Positions 42,585-52,011 of a DNA stretch of 64,000 bases are shown here, piece after piece (positions within the stretch are counted from its first letter, which is position 1; the number at the start of each line of letters is the position of its first letter). The DNA is from Corynebacterium ciconiae DSM 44920 (GTDB lineage Bacteria > Actinomycetota > Actinomycetes > Mycobacteriales > Mycobacteriaceae): contig NZ_CP047189.1 of assembly GCF_030440575.1 (NCBI RefSeq), forward strand, positions 1,426,001-1,490,000, read 5' to 3'. The position numbers were made by a program, and so were the translations under genes. The notes under the pieces were generated by a model, which was not told the DNA's origin, ran no database searches, and saw only the letters and a program-made list of their open reading frames with translations.

Positions 42585-43691
42585 CTAGTGGGTGGTGGGC
42601 CGCCAGCTCAACGCTTCGGGCTGTCCGAACTCGGAAGACTCTGGTCGATTGACCTTGCGCGCAGGTGCGGCGGTGGTGGTCTCCGGTTCCTCCTCTTCGC
42701 CGGCACGGTAACGCTCCACCGAGGCAGTGTGCTCACGCACCTGAGAGGTACGGTTTTTCATGGTGACCAGCAGCGGTGCGGCGAGGAAGATCGAGGAGAG
42801 CGTGCCCTGCACCACGCCGATCAGCTGCACCAGTGCAAGATCCTTGAGGGTGCCCACGCCGAGCATCCACACAGCCACCACCATCAGCGAGATGATCGGC
42901 AGAGCCGAAAGCACCGTGGTGGAAATCGAACGCATCACTGTTTGGTTGATGGCTCGGTTTGCCAGCTCGGGATAGGTGCGACGCCGCGAGGACGTAAACC
43001 CAGCGGTGAGTTCGGACACCTTGTCGAAGACCACCACTGTGTCATACAGCGAGAAAGCCAGCACAGTGAGCAGGCCGATCACGGTGGCCGGGGTGACCTC
43101 GAAGCCGATGAGGGCGTAGACGCCGGAAATCACGATCGCATCGACCATAATGCAGGCGATCGCGGCCACACCCATCAGCTTTTCAAAGCGCAGCGCGATG
43201 AAGCCGAAGACCAAGGCGAGGAACACGCCCATGGCCAGCAGCATGCGCTTGGTGATCGTCGAGCCCCACGATTCGGACACGGTGGAATCGCCAATCGCAT
43301 CTGGGGAGGGCTCGCCCTGAGAGTCCTTCGGTTTGAAGGCGTCATAGAGCGCCACACGAGCATCGTTGATCTGATCATCGCCCAGCCGCTCGGAGGTGAT
43401 CTCCAGGATGCGGGCATCGCCGGAACCGACGATCTGCACCGCATGCGGATCCACCCCAGTGGCATCTTCGAAGACCTGCTCCACCTGGGTCTCATCCAGA
43501 TCGCCAGCGGGCATATTCATCTTGGTGCCGCCTTGGAAATCGATGCCGAGGCTGAAACCTCGGATAGCGATCGAGGCGAGGGCGACCAAGATAACGATGG
43601 CGGCGATGGTGTACCAGCGCTTGCGTTTGCCGATGAAATCGACACCGCCCTCACCGGTGTAGAGCCGCTTAAACATAGAGGTATCACTCAT
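42585..43691 (-). CDS. secF: Protein translocase subunit SecF
   Basis: 368 residues, six membrane segments with a large first extracellular loop. Characteristic IRGFSLGIDFQGGTKMNMPAG near residue 45, then VFLALVFGFIALRFE, GLLTVLAFSLYDTVVVFDKV (D-TVV-FD motif), and SISTTVLSALPIISLM. The C-terminus is a cytosolic tail rich in Glu, Thr and Arg (EEEPETTTAAPARK). It starts 2 bp after the secD stop. SecDF uses proton flow to aid export through SecYEG. Confidence 0.96.
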   Translation of the reverse strand: MSDTSMFKRLYTGEGGVDFIGKRKRWYTIAAIVILVALASIAIRGFSLGIDFQGGTKMNMPAGDLDETQVEQVFEDATGVDPHAVQIVGSGDARILEITSERLGDDQINDARVALYDAFKPKDSQGEPSPDAIGDSTVSESWGSTITKRMLLAMGVFLALVFGFIALRFEKLMGVAAIACIMVDAIVISGVYALIGFEVTPATVIGLLTVLAFSLYDTVVVFDKVSELTAGFTSSRRRTYPELANRAINQTVMRSISTTVLSALPIISLMVVAVWMLGVGTLKDLALVQLIGVVQGTLSSIFLAAPLLVTMKNRTSQVREHTASVERYRAGEEEEPETTTAAPARKVNRPESSEFGQPEALSWRPTTH

Positions 43692-43693
43692 GG

Positions 43694-45574
43694 TTACTTC
43701 TCTCCTGCCGCATCGATTGGGCCGTTGCCGGCGATAACCTCATTGGCATAGGGCGACGAGTGGGTGGAATCGGCTGCGGCACGCTCATCGCGCACCTTCA
43801 TCACCGCACCGAAGCCATTACGGGAGGGCTTGTTGAACCACCGACGGCGGCTTGCGAGCAGCACCAGCGGGGCGGTGACGAGGAAGGTGACCACCAGGTT
43901 GAAAATCGTGGTGAGACCCAAGGTGAAGGCGAAGCCCTTGACCGAACCAACCGCAAGTACGTACAGCACGATGGCTGCGATGAGCGAGACGGTGTTACCG
44001 CTCAAGATGGTGCGCTTGGCGGACTGCCAGCCGCGTGGCACTGCCGAACGGAAGGTGCGGTTATTATCGCGGATCTCATCCTTGATGCGCTCATAGAACA
44101 CCACGAAGGAGTCGGCGGTGGTGCCCAGACCGATGATCAAACCGGCGATACCGGCGAGATCCAAGCTGTAGCCGATCCAGCGCCCCAACAGCACCAAGGC
44201 ACCGTAGACGAGAGCGTTGGCAGCCACAAGGGTGAAGATCGCCAGAGCGCCGAAGACGCGGTAGTAACTGAAGGCGAAGATCGCGATGAGTACCAGGCCC
44301 ACGATTCCGGCGATTAAACCGGCCTGCAGCGAGGCGGTACCCAGCGAGGGCGGAATCGTCGTGGTGGTACCACCCAGTTCGCCGTTTTCACCGGCGAAGC
44401 TCAAGGGCAAAGCGCCGTAGCGCAGGTTATTGGCCAGCTCGGTGGCTTCCTTCTGCGAGAAGCTGCCGGTAATTGAGGTCCCGGATCCCACAGGGGTGGC
44501 GGATTGGATCACCGGCGCAGAGATGATCTGGGAGTCTAGGGTGATCGCAATCTGCTGCTGCAGATACTTCTCGGTCAGCTTCGCCCAGGTGGACGAGCCC
44601 TGCTCACCGCCGGAGGACTTGAAGGCGAAGTTGATCTCCATGGTGTTGCGCTCAGGATTGAAGCCACCGGTGATCGGCTGGGAAGTATCGATCTCATTAC
44701 CGGTCAGGCGCTTGCCATTGACCTCATCGGTTTGCCCCTCGAGCAGCGGGACGGCGTCGAGAAGCATCACATCGCCGATGCTGGGATCACAGGCCACCAA
44801 AGGCTTCGTTGGATCATCGGTGCCGGCGAGCGGGTCTAAGGTGCCAGGCTGGGAGCGATCCTCCTGTTGCTCGCACACCATCAGCTGGCGGGCGGCCATC
44901 TGGCGGGCGAGATCATCGGACTGACGGTCCTCGCGCAGCACCTCGAGTTCCTTATCGCGTTGATCCGCCTGCTCGAGGGAGTTCTTCGCCTCTGCCGGCG
45001 GGTTCTCCGTGACCTTCGGAGCGTTGAATGTCTTCTTCTCCCCCACGAGCTGCTCGGAGTTATCGGAGAGCGTCTTGGCGACATCGTCGAGAACCTTCTG
45101 GGCGTGCTCCTTAGTGCTGGCGCCAACGCTGACCCAACGATTAGCCATGGTCTCCAGTGCCGCGAGGTTATCCTCCGGTGAAGGCATATCGGTGGGAGTG
45201 AGCACCGGGCGGAACATCAGCTGCGAGGTTTGGGACAATGCCTTAGCCTGCGCGGTGTCCTCACCGGGCACGGAGATTACTAGCGTGTCACCATCAGTGA
45301 TCACCTCGGCACCGGAGACGCCCATGCCGTTGACGCGGTTTTCCAGAATGGTGCGCGCCTGGGCGAGCTGCTCCGAAGTGGGATCCTGGCCCTGCGGAAC
45401 CAGGGTCACTCGGGTCCCGCCTTGGAGATCAATACCCAACTTGGGAACGGGCCTGCGGTCTCCAGTGAAAAAGACCAGTGCATAGACCACTACGAGAATC
45501 AGCGCAAACACGCCGATTGCCCGCTTTGGCCACGCCGATGGTCCCAGCTGCGACCGCTTGCTGCGGGATGCCAC
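43694..45574 (-). CDS. secD: Protein translocase subunit SecD
   Basis: 626 residues. N-terminal membrane helix (AIGVFALILVVVYALVFF), then KLGIDLQGGTRVTLVPQG, a long extracellular P1 region with several low-complexity, charged stretches, ITGSFSQKEATELANNLRYGALPLSF, and five C-terminal membrane helices including LIIGLGTTADSFVVFYERIKDE. GTG at 45574 after GGAGGAGGAAACGTTC is preferred to the upstream in-frame start. yajC lies 223 bp upstream. Confidence 0.96.
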   Translation of the reverse strand: MASRSKRSQLGPSAWPKRAIGVFALILVVVYALVFFTGDRRPVPKLGIDLQGGTRVTLVPQGQDPTSEQLAQARTILENRVNGMGVSGAEVITDGDTLVISVPGEDTAQAKALSQTSQLMFRPVLTPTDMPSPEDNLAALETMANRWVSVGASTKEHAQKVLDDVAKTLSDNSEQLVGEKKTFNAPKVTENPPAEAKNSLEQADQRDKELEVLREDRQSDDLARQMAARQLMVCEQQEDRSQPGTLDPLAGTDDPTKPLVACDPSIGDVMLLDAVPLLEGQTDEVNGKRLTGNEIDTSQPITGGFNPERNTMEINFAFKSSGGEQGSSTWAKLTEKYLQQQIAITLDSQIISAPVIQSATPVGSGTSITGSFSQKEATELANNLRYGALPLSFAGENGELGGTTTTIPPSLGTASLQAGLIAGIVGLVLIAIFAFSYYRVFGALAIFTLVAANALVYGALVLLGRWIGYSLDLAGIAGLIIGLGTTADSFVVFYERIKDEIRDNNRTFRSAVPRGWQSAKRTILSGNTVSLIAAIVLYVLAVGSVKGFAFTLGLTTIFNLVVTFLVTAPLVLLASRRRWFNKPSRNGFGAVMKVRDERAAADSTHSSPYANEVIAGNGPIDAAGEK

Positions 45575-45797
45575 GAACGTTTCCTCCTCCAATGAACACA
45601 ATGAGGCTCACCTCGAACCGACCGGGCCCGAGCCCCTCATCAACCGGCGTGAATCAGCCGCCATCGCAGCCGAATACCCAGCGGTGGCGGTTGCGCGCCG
45701 CATCCACAGCGCGCGCAGGTCATTTGACCATAGTACGACATAGGACACGCCCCCACTGAATCAGTTGGCAGTGGAGGCGGTGAATCAAAATGAGGCC

Positions 45798-46262
45798 CTA
45801 GCCGCGGCGGTTATCAGGCGAGCCTTCCCAATCTTCGTCGGCGTGCTCGGGGGCTGACGTGCGGGGCGCCTCTGGCCGCAGCTGCTGCTCGAGGTTTTCG
45901 GGTTGCTCGAGGTTCTCAGGCTGCTGAGCCTCGGAGGGCTCGGTCCTTGCCGGCTGGTCTGCTGGGGCCGATTCTCCGCCCGTAACGGGCGTGGGCTGGC
46001 CGGTGGCAGGTTCGACTTTGCGCACGATGGCGATCAACTCGAAGGTAGTGACCACACCGTCGGCGATCTCAAGGTCCACGGTGTTTTCGGTGCGATCTCG
46101 GACGATGGCGTAGAGACCGGCGCTGGTGACCACACGATCACCGGGGCGCAGGGATTCTTGCACTTGGCGGATCTCATTGAGCCGCTTGCGCTGGGTGCGC
46201 ATTTGCAAGAAGGCGGGCAGCAGGAACAGCGCCAAAATGATGAGCAACAATACAATCGACAT
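45798..46262 (-). CDS. yajC: Preprotein translocase accessory subunit YajC
   Basis: 154 residues. A short N-terminal membrane helix (SIVLLLIILALFLLPAFL), then RTQRKRLNEIRQVQESLRPGDRVVTSAGLYA, the family's core. The C-terminal half is a Pro/Glu/Gln-rich tail containing an exact duplication (QPENLEQPENLEQ). The ATG at 46262 gives the normal start; the ORF's upstream part overlaps ruvB and is not coding. Order ruvB-yajC-secD-secF is standard for actinobacteria. Partner of SecDF. Confidence 0.93.
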   Translation of the reverse strand: MSIVLLLIILALFLLPAFLQMRTQRKRLNEIRQVQESLRPGDRVVTSAGLYAIVRDRTENTVDLEIADGVVTTFELIAIVRKVEPATGQPTPVTGGESAPADQPARTEPSEAQQPENLEQPENLEQQLRPEAPRTSAPEHADEDWEGSPDNRRG

Positions 46263-46359
46263 AGTGCCTACCAGTGTGCCAAACTCTGCGGCCCCGAACA
46301 ACGATGCGCACACCCGCCGGATCCGCCCGCGTGGACGCAGCCGATGGAAGCACGCACGG

Positions 46360-47427
46360 TTAAAACAGCCCCACGGTGCCTTCCGGCGGTTCCAGACCAA
46401 TGTGGCGCCAGGCGGCTGCGGTGGCCACCCGTCCCCGCCCGGTGCGGCTGACCATCCCCGCCCGCACAAGATAGGGCTCGCACACTTCCTCCACCGTGGA
46501 GGGCTCCTCCCCCACGGCGATTGCGAGGGTACTTACCCCCACTGGGCCGCCGCCATGGCCTTTAATCAAGGCGGTGAGTACTGCCCTGTCGAGCCGGTCC
46601 AATCCCATGTCGTCAACATCGAAGACCACTAGTGCTGCCTGCGCAGCGGCCAGGGTGATGTGGCCATTGGAGTGCACATCGGCGTAGTCGCGCACTCGAC
46701 GCAGCAGGCGATTAGCGATACGCGGGGTGCCGCGAGAGCGTGAGGCGATCTCGTGGCCGGCATCTTCATCAATGCTCACCCCCAAGATCTTTGCTGCGCG
46801 CATCACCACGCGGGTGAGATCATTCGGTCCATAGAATTCCATTTGGGCGGTAAAACCGAAGCGGTCACGGAGTGGGCCGGTAAGCATGCCGGACCTCGTG
46901 GTGGCCCCAACCAGGGTGAAGGGAGCGAGTTCCAAGGGAATAGAGGTGGCCCCAGGCCCCTTGCCCACGATCACGTCGATGCGGAAATCCTCCATAGCCA
47001 TGTACAGCATTTCCTCTGCCGGCCGAGCCATACGGTGGATCTCATCGATAAAGAGCACATCACCTTCGGTGAGGTTGGAGAGCATGGCCGCTAGATCGCC
47101 CGCCCGCTCCAGCGCCGGCCCGGAGGTCATGCGCAGATTGGAATTCAGCTCTGCGGCGATGATCATCGCCATGGTGGTCTTGCCCAGCCCGGGCGGGCCG
47201 GAGAGGAGCACGTGATCGGGTGCCACTCCCCTACTTTTCGCCCCGCCGAGAACCAACTCAAGCTGCTCGCGCACTTTGGGCTGGCCGATGAACTCACCGA
47301 GGCTTTTCGGCCTCAGATTCACTTCATCATCGTGCTCCCCCTCATTGAGCTGGGGGCGTACGGCAGAATCCGGCGGGCGCAGCGCCCCTTCGGGGAGCTG
47401 GAACTCGGTCTTTTCCACATTCGGCAT
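46360..47427 (-). CDS. ruvB: Holliday junction branch migration ATPase RuvB
   Basis: 355 residues, AAA+ motor. [21 protein letters not shown], Walker [16 protein letters not shown] near residue 78, Walker [21 protein letters not shown] near 125, sensor [18 protein letters not shown] with the Arg finger region, and a C-terminal winged helix ([19 protein letters not shown]). ATG start; ruvA ends 44 bp upstream. Confidence 0.97.
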   Translation of the reverse strand: MPNVEKTEFQLPEGALRPPDSAVRPQLNEGEHDDEVNLRPKSLGEFIGQPKVREQLELVLGGAKSRGVAPDHVLLSGPPGLGKTTMAMIIAAELNSNLRMTSGPALERAGDLAAMLSNLTEGDVLFIDEIHRMARPAEEMLYMAMEDFRIDVIVGKGPGATSIPLELAPFTLVGATTRSGMLTGPLRDRFGFTAQMEFYGPNDLTRVVMRAAKILGVSIDEDAGHEIASRSRGTPRIANRLLRRVRDYADVHSNGHITLAAAQAALVVFDVDDMGLDRLDRAVLTALIKGHGGGPVGVSTLAIAVGEEPSTVEEVCEPYLVRAGMVSRTGRGRVATAAAWRHIGLEPPEGTVGLF

Positions 47428-47471
47428 AGCGCGGGTTGTCCTTAAAAAAGAGGGTCGTTAACTCTTCTAGC

Positions 47472-48077
47472 CTAGTGAGCGCTCAGTGTGGCCAAACAGG
47501 CGCGCAACGCGGCAGACACACCCAGATCTGGCTGCTGAGCCAGCACACTCGCCACGGCCGCATCCGCATCCTTACGGCTAAAGCCGAGATTCTCAAGGGC
47601 CTCGGCCACGTCCTCAGCAACTCCGCCGGAGATCGCTGGGGAATCCACCTGCGTTTGCTGGGGGTGGGGGCCGACAAAGGGTTCGACCTTTTGCTTCAAA
47701 TCCACCACCATGCGCTCGGCGGTGCGCTTGCCTACACCGGGTATTTTTTCCAGCGCCGCGGCATCATTGCGGCTGATGAAGCCTGCCAGCTCGGCGGGAG
47801 TGGCCATGGCGAGTGCCGCCAAAGCCAGCTTCGGGCCCACTTTGGAAACTGTGCACAGCAGGTGAAAGAATTCCTTTTCCTCGCTGTTGGCGAAGGCGAA
47901 AAGCTCCATCGAGTCCTCGCGCACGATCTGGGAGACCACCACGAAGCACTCCTCGCCAGTGCGCATCTCACCGAGGGTGCGCGGGGTGGCGCTGATGGCA
48001 TAGCCCACTCCGGCGCATTCGATAATCGCGCCAGTCAGGCCGAGATCAATACAGGTTCCGCGCAGGGATGCGATCAT
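47472..48077 (-). CDS. ruvA: Holliday junction DNA-binding protein RuvA
   Basis: 201 residues. OB domain at the N-terminus ([19 protein letters not shown]), tandem helix-hairpin-helix motifs ([37 protein letters not shown]), flexible linker and C-terminal domain III ([16 protein letters not shown]) that touches RuvB. ATG at 48077 overlaps the ruvC stop by 4 bp and has AAAGGAG nine bases upstream; the longer reading frame is rejected. Confidence 0.97.
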   Translation of the reverse strand: MIASLRGTCIDLGLTGAIIECAGVGYAISATPRTLGEMRTGEECFVVVSQIVREDSMELFAFANSEEKEFFHLLCTVSKVGPKLALAALAMATPAELAGFISRNDAAALEKIPGVGKRTAERMVVDLKQKVEPFVGPHPQQTQVDSPAISGGVAEDVAEALENLGFSRKDADAAVASVLAQQPDLGVSAALRACLATLSAH

Positions 48078-48628
48078 GAATGAGAACTCCTTTGGTGTTG
48101 CTTGGCCAGTTCCGCCTGATGCATCAGGGCCGGGGCGCGCCAGCAGTGGCATACCCCCAGTGCGAGTGCATCGGCGGCATCGGCCGGCGAGGGCGGTTCC
48201 GCCAGCCCGAGAATACGGGTAATCATGGCAGTCATCTGTTTCTTATCGGCACGCCCGTTGCCGGATACAGCCTTTTTCACCTCTGAGGGGGTGTACATGT
48301 GCACGGGAATGTGACACTCCGCAGCCGCGAGTACGAGCACGCCCACCGCATGGGCGGTGTGCATCACCGTGGATACGTTTCCGCGTTCGAAGACGCGCTC
48401 GATGGCCACCACGTCCGGATCGTAGTCCCGGATCCACTCTTTCACCGCTTGGCTAAGCTTGAGTAGCCTCTCGGTCAGCTCATCCTTCGCCGGGGTGCGC
48501 ACCACCCCCACTGCCACGGGATATACGGCCCGACCGCGCCCTGCTTGCACGACGGAGAGCCCGCAGCGGGTCAACCCCGGATCAATGCCCATGACCCGAA
48601 GCCCCTCAATGGCAGTTGCAGCGCGCAC
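48074..48628 (-). CDS. ruvC: Holliday junction endonuclease RuvC
   Basis: 184 residues, RNase H-like. Catalytic acids in [18 protein letters not shown] (Asp near residue 16), [19 protein letters not shown] (Glu), and [14 protein letters not shown] (two Asp). GTG start at 48628 with GAGGAGGAGG five bases before. First of the ruvC-ruvA-ruvB operon, coupled to ruvA by ATGA overlap. No clear LexA box is seen in the 214-bp upstream gap. Confidence 0.97.
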   Translation of the reverse strand: MRAATAIEGLRVMGIDPGLTRCGLSVVQAGRGRAVYPVAVGVVRTPAKDELTERLLKLSQAVKEWIRDYDPDVVAIERVFERGNVSTVMHTAHAVGVLVLAAAECHIPVHMYTPSEVKKAVSGNGRADKKQMTAMITRILGLAEPPSPADAADALALGVCHCWRAPALMHQAELAKQHQRSSHS

Positions 48629-48761
48629 CCTTGCCTCCTCCTCGATGTCTTCAGACCATGTTTAGCACATTTTTTCGCACCAGCCTGCATTCCCCCTGCA
48701 TCGGCCTGCTGCTGCCTCCCCTAGGGTTGCCCGTGCGCGCCGTCATCGCCCCAGTGCACAA

Positions 48762-48799
48762 ACGCCCCAACCTCCGCGGCGGCTGCGGAGACGGGGCGT
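48762..48799 (-). terminator. Terminator of yebC
   Basis: On the minus strand ACGCCCC-GT-CTCCGC, loop, GCGGAG-GTT-GGGGCGT, then TTGTGC. Thirteen paired bases, 44 nt after the yebC stop. Confidence 0.7.
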
Positions 48800-48829
48800 A
48801 GAAGCAGGCGCACGGGTGAAGGTGGCCTG

Positions 48830-48848
48830 CGAGGTGGCGTCGTTAAGC
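48830..48848 (-). repeat. Dispersed motif copy 9, overlapping the yebC stop codon
   Basis: CGAGGTGGCGTCGTTAAGC on the plus strand, core 48837-48848 with two changed bases (AA for AT/TA position). The TAA stop of yebC (48843-48845) is part of the core. Confidence 0.6.
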
Positions 48849-49595
48849 GTCGAGCTGAGCGGCGACCTCGTCGGAGATATTGATGTTGGAGTAGACGTTT
48901 TGCACGTCATCGGAATCCTCGAGCAGATCTACCAAGCGCAGAATCTTGCGGGCGAGATCCACATCGGCCTCGACCTCCACGGAGGCACGGAAGTCCTGAT
49001 CGGAATCGTCCACCTTGATGTCGTTGTCCTCCAAGGCGGCGCGCACGGCGCGGGTGTCAGAGGGAGAGCACACCACCTCGAACTTCTCGCCGAGGTCATT
49101 GACTTCTTCGGCACCGGCATCAAGCACAGCCATGAGCACGTCATCCTCGCTCAGCTCGCCCTTGTCCAACACCACCACACCGACACGGGTAAAGAGGTAG
49201 CCCACCGCGCCGGACTCGGCCATGTTGCCGTTGTTCTTGGACATAATGCTGCGCACCTCAGAGGCCGCACGGTTGCGGTTATCGGTGAGGCACTCGATAA
49301 GAATGGCCACGCCACCAGGCCCGTAGCCTTCGTACATGATGGACTGCCAGTCGGCGCCGCCGGCCTCTTCACCGGAGCCACGCTTGCGGGCGCGCTCAAT
49401 ATTGTCATTAGGCACCGAGGCCTTCTTGGCCTTACGGATCATGTCATCGAGGGTGGGGTTCGCTGCCGGGTCGCCACCACCGGTGCGGGCAGCCACCTCG
49501 ATGTTCTTGATCAGCTTGGCAAACTCCTTGCCGCGCTTGGCGTCATTGGCGGCCTTCTTGTGCTTGGTTGTTGCCCACTTTGAGTGGCCGGACAT
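48843..49595 (-). CDS. yebC: YebC/PmpR-family protein (TACO1 type)
   Basis: 250 residues. Starts [21 protein letters not shown] and continues [23 protein letters not shown] (here [19 protein letters not shown]), the family hallmark. Then [19 protein letters not shown] and the acidic C-terminal domain ending DEVAAQLDA. Such proteins were annotated as transcription regulators; recent work on the family points to a role in translation at proline stretches. ATG start; TATACT at 49656-49661 is a likely -10. Confidence 0.95.
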   Translation of the reverse strand: MSGHSKWATTKHKKAANDAKRGKEFAKLIKNIEVAARTGGGDPAANPTLDDMIRKAKKASVPNDNIERARKRGSGEEAGGADWQSIMYEGYGPGGVAILIECLTDNRNRAASEVRSIMSKNNGNMAESGAVGYLFTRVGVVVLDKGELSEDDVLMAVLDAGAEEVNDLGEKFEVVCSPSDTRAVRAALEDNDIKVDDSDQDFRASVEVEADVDLARKILRLVDLLEDSDDVQNVYSNINISDEVAAQLDA

Positions 49596-49632
49596 AGCGT
49601 TCCTCTTCTCTCTAGCTAGCGTGCATGGTGAT

Positions 49633-49661
49633 CTAACGTTAGTAAGCGGTTTATCAGTATA
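49633..49661 (-). promoter_or_regulatory. Candidate yebC promoter with downstream palindrome
   Basis: TATACT on the minus strand (49661-49656) fits the -10 consensus; no good -35 is seen. A 10-bp palindrome CTAACGTTAG (49633-49642) lies just after the expected start point and could be an operator. Confidence 0.4.
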
Positions 49662-49664
49662 GCG

Positions 49665-50519
49665 TTACTGCCTCAGGTGCCTGGTGAGGCCTTCCTGTGC
49701 GGCCACGGCCACCAGCTGGCCTGCCTGGTCATAGATTCGACCCTCACACAAGGACCGCCCCGCACCAGCCGCTGGGGAGGTCTGCACATAGGCCAGCCAC
49801 TCATCCACTCGCACTGGGCGCAGGAACCACAGGGCGTGATCCAACGACGCCATCTGCAGCGCGGTATCTGGGTGCCGCACCTGAGCGGAGGACAATAAGG
49901 TGGCGTCGGAGATATAGGCCAGGGCGCAGCGGTGGAACAGCTCGTTATCAGGCAGCTGCACTCGGGTATCGCCGCCCGTGCCCGCGGTGCAGCGCATCCA
50001 CACCACCTGGGTGGCTGCGTGCCTCAACTGATCATCGAGCCGCTCGCGGCTAAGCACGCGGATGTCCCACTCCGGCCATTCGCGATCGAAAAACGCAGCC
50101 CGGCGGGATTCGGCAGGGGTAATCTCCTCTGGGGCAGGCAGCGGCGGCGCGGACTGATGGTGGCTGATTCCGCTATCAGCCACGTGGTGAAAACTCACCT
50201 GCATGCTGCACAGCAACTGGCCCGCTTGGCTGAGGCTGACCATCCGAGAGTGAAAGGAGCGCCCCTCGCGCAGCCGCTGCACCTTCAACACGCTCGGCTG
50301 CGACGGATCGCCCGGGGCCAGAAAGTAGCAGTGCAGCGAGTGCGGAAGAAACTCGGGATCCACAGTGGCCCCAGCCGCTGCGAGCGCTTGGGCAACATGC
50401 TGCCCGCCAAAGGTACGCCCCAGAGACGACGGCACCACAGCCCCCTCGTACTCATCTGGTGCGATCTGGCGAAGATCACACATCTGCTCGGTACGACTGG
50501 GCTGTGGTGAAAGGTGCAT
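49665..50519 (-). CDS. tesB: Acyl-CoA thioesterase II (TesB type)
   Basis: 284 residues, double hotdog fold. GRTFGGQHVAQALAAAGATV and HSLHCYFLAPGDPSQPSVLKV are typical TesB segments. YISDATLLSS and ASLDHALWFLRPVRVDEWLAY carry the catalytic Asp region. ATG start 36 bp after pdxS. In mycobacteria tesB lies in the same pdxS-tesB-yebC order but with pdxT in between; pdxT is absent here. Confidence 0.88.
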   Translation of the reverse strand: MHLSPQPSRTEQMCDLRQIAPDEYEGAVVPSSLGRTFGGQHVAQALAAAGATVDPEFLPHSLHCYFLAPGDPSQPSVLKVQRLREGRSFHSRMVSLSQAGQLLCSMQVSFHHVADSGISHHQSAPPLPAPEEITPAESRRAAFFDREWPEWDIRVLSRERLDDQLRHAATQVVWMRCTAGTGGDTRVQLPDNELFHRCALAYISDATLLSSAQVRHPDTALQMASLDHALWFLRPVRVDEWLAYVQTSPAAGAGRSLCEGRIYDQAGQLVAVAAQEGLTRHLRQ

Positions 50520-50555
50520 GAGCGCCGTGTGTTTCCTGCGGGCCGTGTACTGGGT

Positions 50556-51434
50556 TTACCAGCCGCGGTCGGCCATGCGCTGCTGCTCGGTGAGGTCATC
50601 GCAGTTGATGCCCACCATGGCCTCGCCGAGAGAGCGAGAGACCTCCGCGACCACGCTGGCGTCGTTGTAGTGCTTGGTGGCTTCCACAATCGCCGAGGCG
50701 CGCTTCTCTGGGTTGCTGGACTTGAAGATGCCCGAGCCAACGAACACGCCCTCAGCGCCGAGCTGCATCATCATCGCCGCATCGGCCGGGGTGGCCACAC
50801 CGCCGGCGACGAAGAGCGTGACGGGCAGCCGCCCGGTGGAGGCGGTCTGGCACACCAAATCATAGGGGGCCTGCAGCTCCTTGGCTGCGTGGTAGAGAGC
50901 ATCCTCGTCCAAGCTTGCCAAGGCGGCGATCTCGGAGCGGATCTTGCGAATGTGGGTGACGGCGTTGGAGACATCGCCGGTACCGGCCTCACCCTTGGAA
51001 CGGATCATCGCCGCCCCCTCGGCGATGCGCCGCAGCGACTCGCCCAAATTGGTGGCGCCGCAGACGAAGGGCACCTCGAAGCGGTGCTTATCTACGTGGT
51101 GGGAGTAGTCGGCGGGGGTAAGAACCTCAGACTCATCGATCCAGTCAATGCCCAGTGCTTGCAGCACCTGTGCTTCCACAAAGTGGCCGATGCGGGCCTT
51201 TGCCATGACGGGAATGTCCACGGCCTTTTGAATCCCAGCGATCATGTCCGGATCAGACATCCGGGACACGCCGCCATCGCGGCGAATATCGGCGGGAACG
51301 CGCTCGAGGGCCATCACGGCCTTTGCGCCTGCCGCCTGGGCGATTTCTGCCTGCTCAGGGGTGACCACGTCCATGATCACGCCGCCTAGCAAATTGTCGG
51401 TGAAGCCTGTCTTCACACCTTTGGATTCTGCCAC
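50556..51434 (-). CDS. pdxS: Pyridoxal 5'-phosphate synthase lyase subunit PdxS
   Basis: 292 residues. Combines ribose 5-phosphate, glyceraldehyde 3-phosphate and ammonia into PLP. Family residues intact: Asp and first part in [16 protein letters not shown], Lys in [15 protein letters not shown], Lys in [15 protein letters not shown], and [27 protein letters not shown]. The start is uncertain: GTG 51434 with AAGAAGGG 13 nt before, or TTG 51470. The glutaminase partner pdxT, normally next door, is not in this window. Confidence 0.95.
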   Translation of the reverse strand: MAESKGVKTGFTDNLLGGVIMDVVTPEQAEIAQAAGAKAVMALERVPADIRRDGGVSRMSDPDMIAGIQKAVDIPVMAKARIGHFVEAQVLQALGIDWIDESEVLTPADYSHHVDKHRFEVPFVCGATNLGESLRRIAEGAAMIRSKGEAGTGDVSNAVTHIRKIRSEIAALASLDEDALYHAAKELQAPYDLVCQTASTGRLPVTLFVAGGVATPADAAMMMQLGAEGVFVGSGIFKSSNPEKRASAIVEATKHYNDASVVAEVSRSLGEAMVGINCDDLTEQQRMADRGW

Positions 51435-51486
51435 TGGGAAGAACCAACCCTTCTTGAGTCGCTCGAACAACCTGTGGCAGCTAATG

Positions 51487-51999
51487 CTAGCTTTTGTCTC
51501 CCGTATCGCGGGAAACCTTTTCCATAATGGGGGTAGCGAGCGGTAATTCTACGTACTGCGGCATGGGGGCTCGCCCACCGAGCCGCAGAATGCGCACGAG
51601 GGGCCTAATCCTTAGAGCACGGGTATCAACCACCGCGTCGTTATAGAAGCGATGGGTCAGCTGCACCCGCACCGCCGCGTCGCTGATCGGCCGCGGCAGC
51701 GCTACTGCGGGGTGGGCCTCAACATAGCTCTGCAGGGCCTTGATGAGTTCTTTTTCCTTTTCCACCCGCGGCGCCACATCTCGCGGATCCAGCGGCTCAC
51801 TTTGTGCGGCATAGGCCTGGGCAGCCAACGGTTCAATGCTGGCGGCAATCACAGCGGCTCGCATATCAAGCGCCGCCTGTAGGTTCACCAGCGCCGCATC
51901 CAGCCGAATATGCATCCTATTCAGCCGCTGGGCGGTAAATACCGCCCACAAGACGATCGCGGTCAGCACGATCGCCAGCAGCACAGACACAGTGCTCAT
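51487..51999 (-). CDS. LemA-like membrane protein
   Basis: 170 residues. One N-terminal membrane helix ([20 protein letters not shown]), then a long helix [25 protein letters not shown] and [15 protein letters not shown], the YNDAV pattern seen in LemA proteins. Function unknown. ATG at 51999 with AAAGG eight bases before; 12 bp after pimA, so it belongs to the PI-mannoside operon. Family assignment is moderate because the LemA core is partial. Confidence 0.55.
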   Translation of the reverse strand: MSTVSVLLAIVLTAIVLWAVFTAQRLNRMHIRLDAALVNLQAALDMRAAVIAASIEPLAAQAYAAQSEPLDPRDVAPRVEKEKELIKALQSYVEAHPAVALPRPISDAAVRVQLTHRFYNDAVVDTRALRIRPLVRILRLGGRAPMPQYVELPLATPIMEKVSRDTGDKS

Positions 52000-52011
52000 C
52001 CCTCAAACCTT

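Noticed and set aside
44754..44765. GCGTCGAGAAGC in secD, near match to the motif
   Set aside because: One mismatch, inside the secD coding region with no further matching flanks; not counted.
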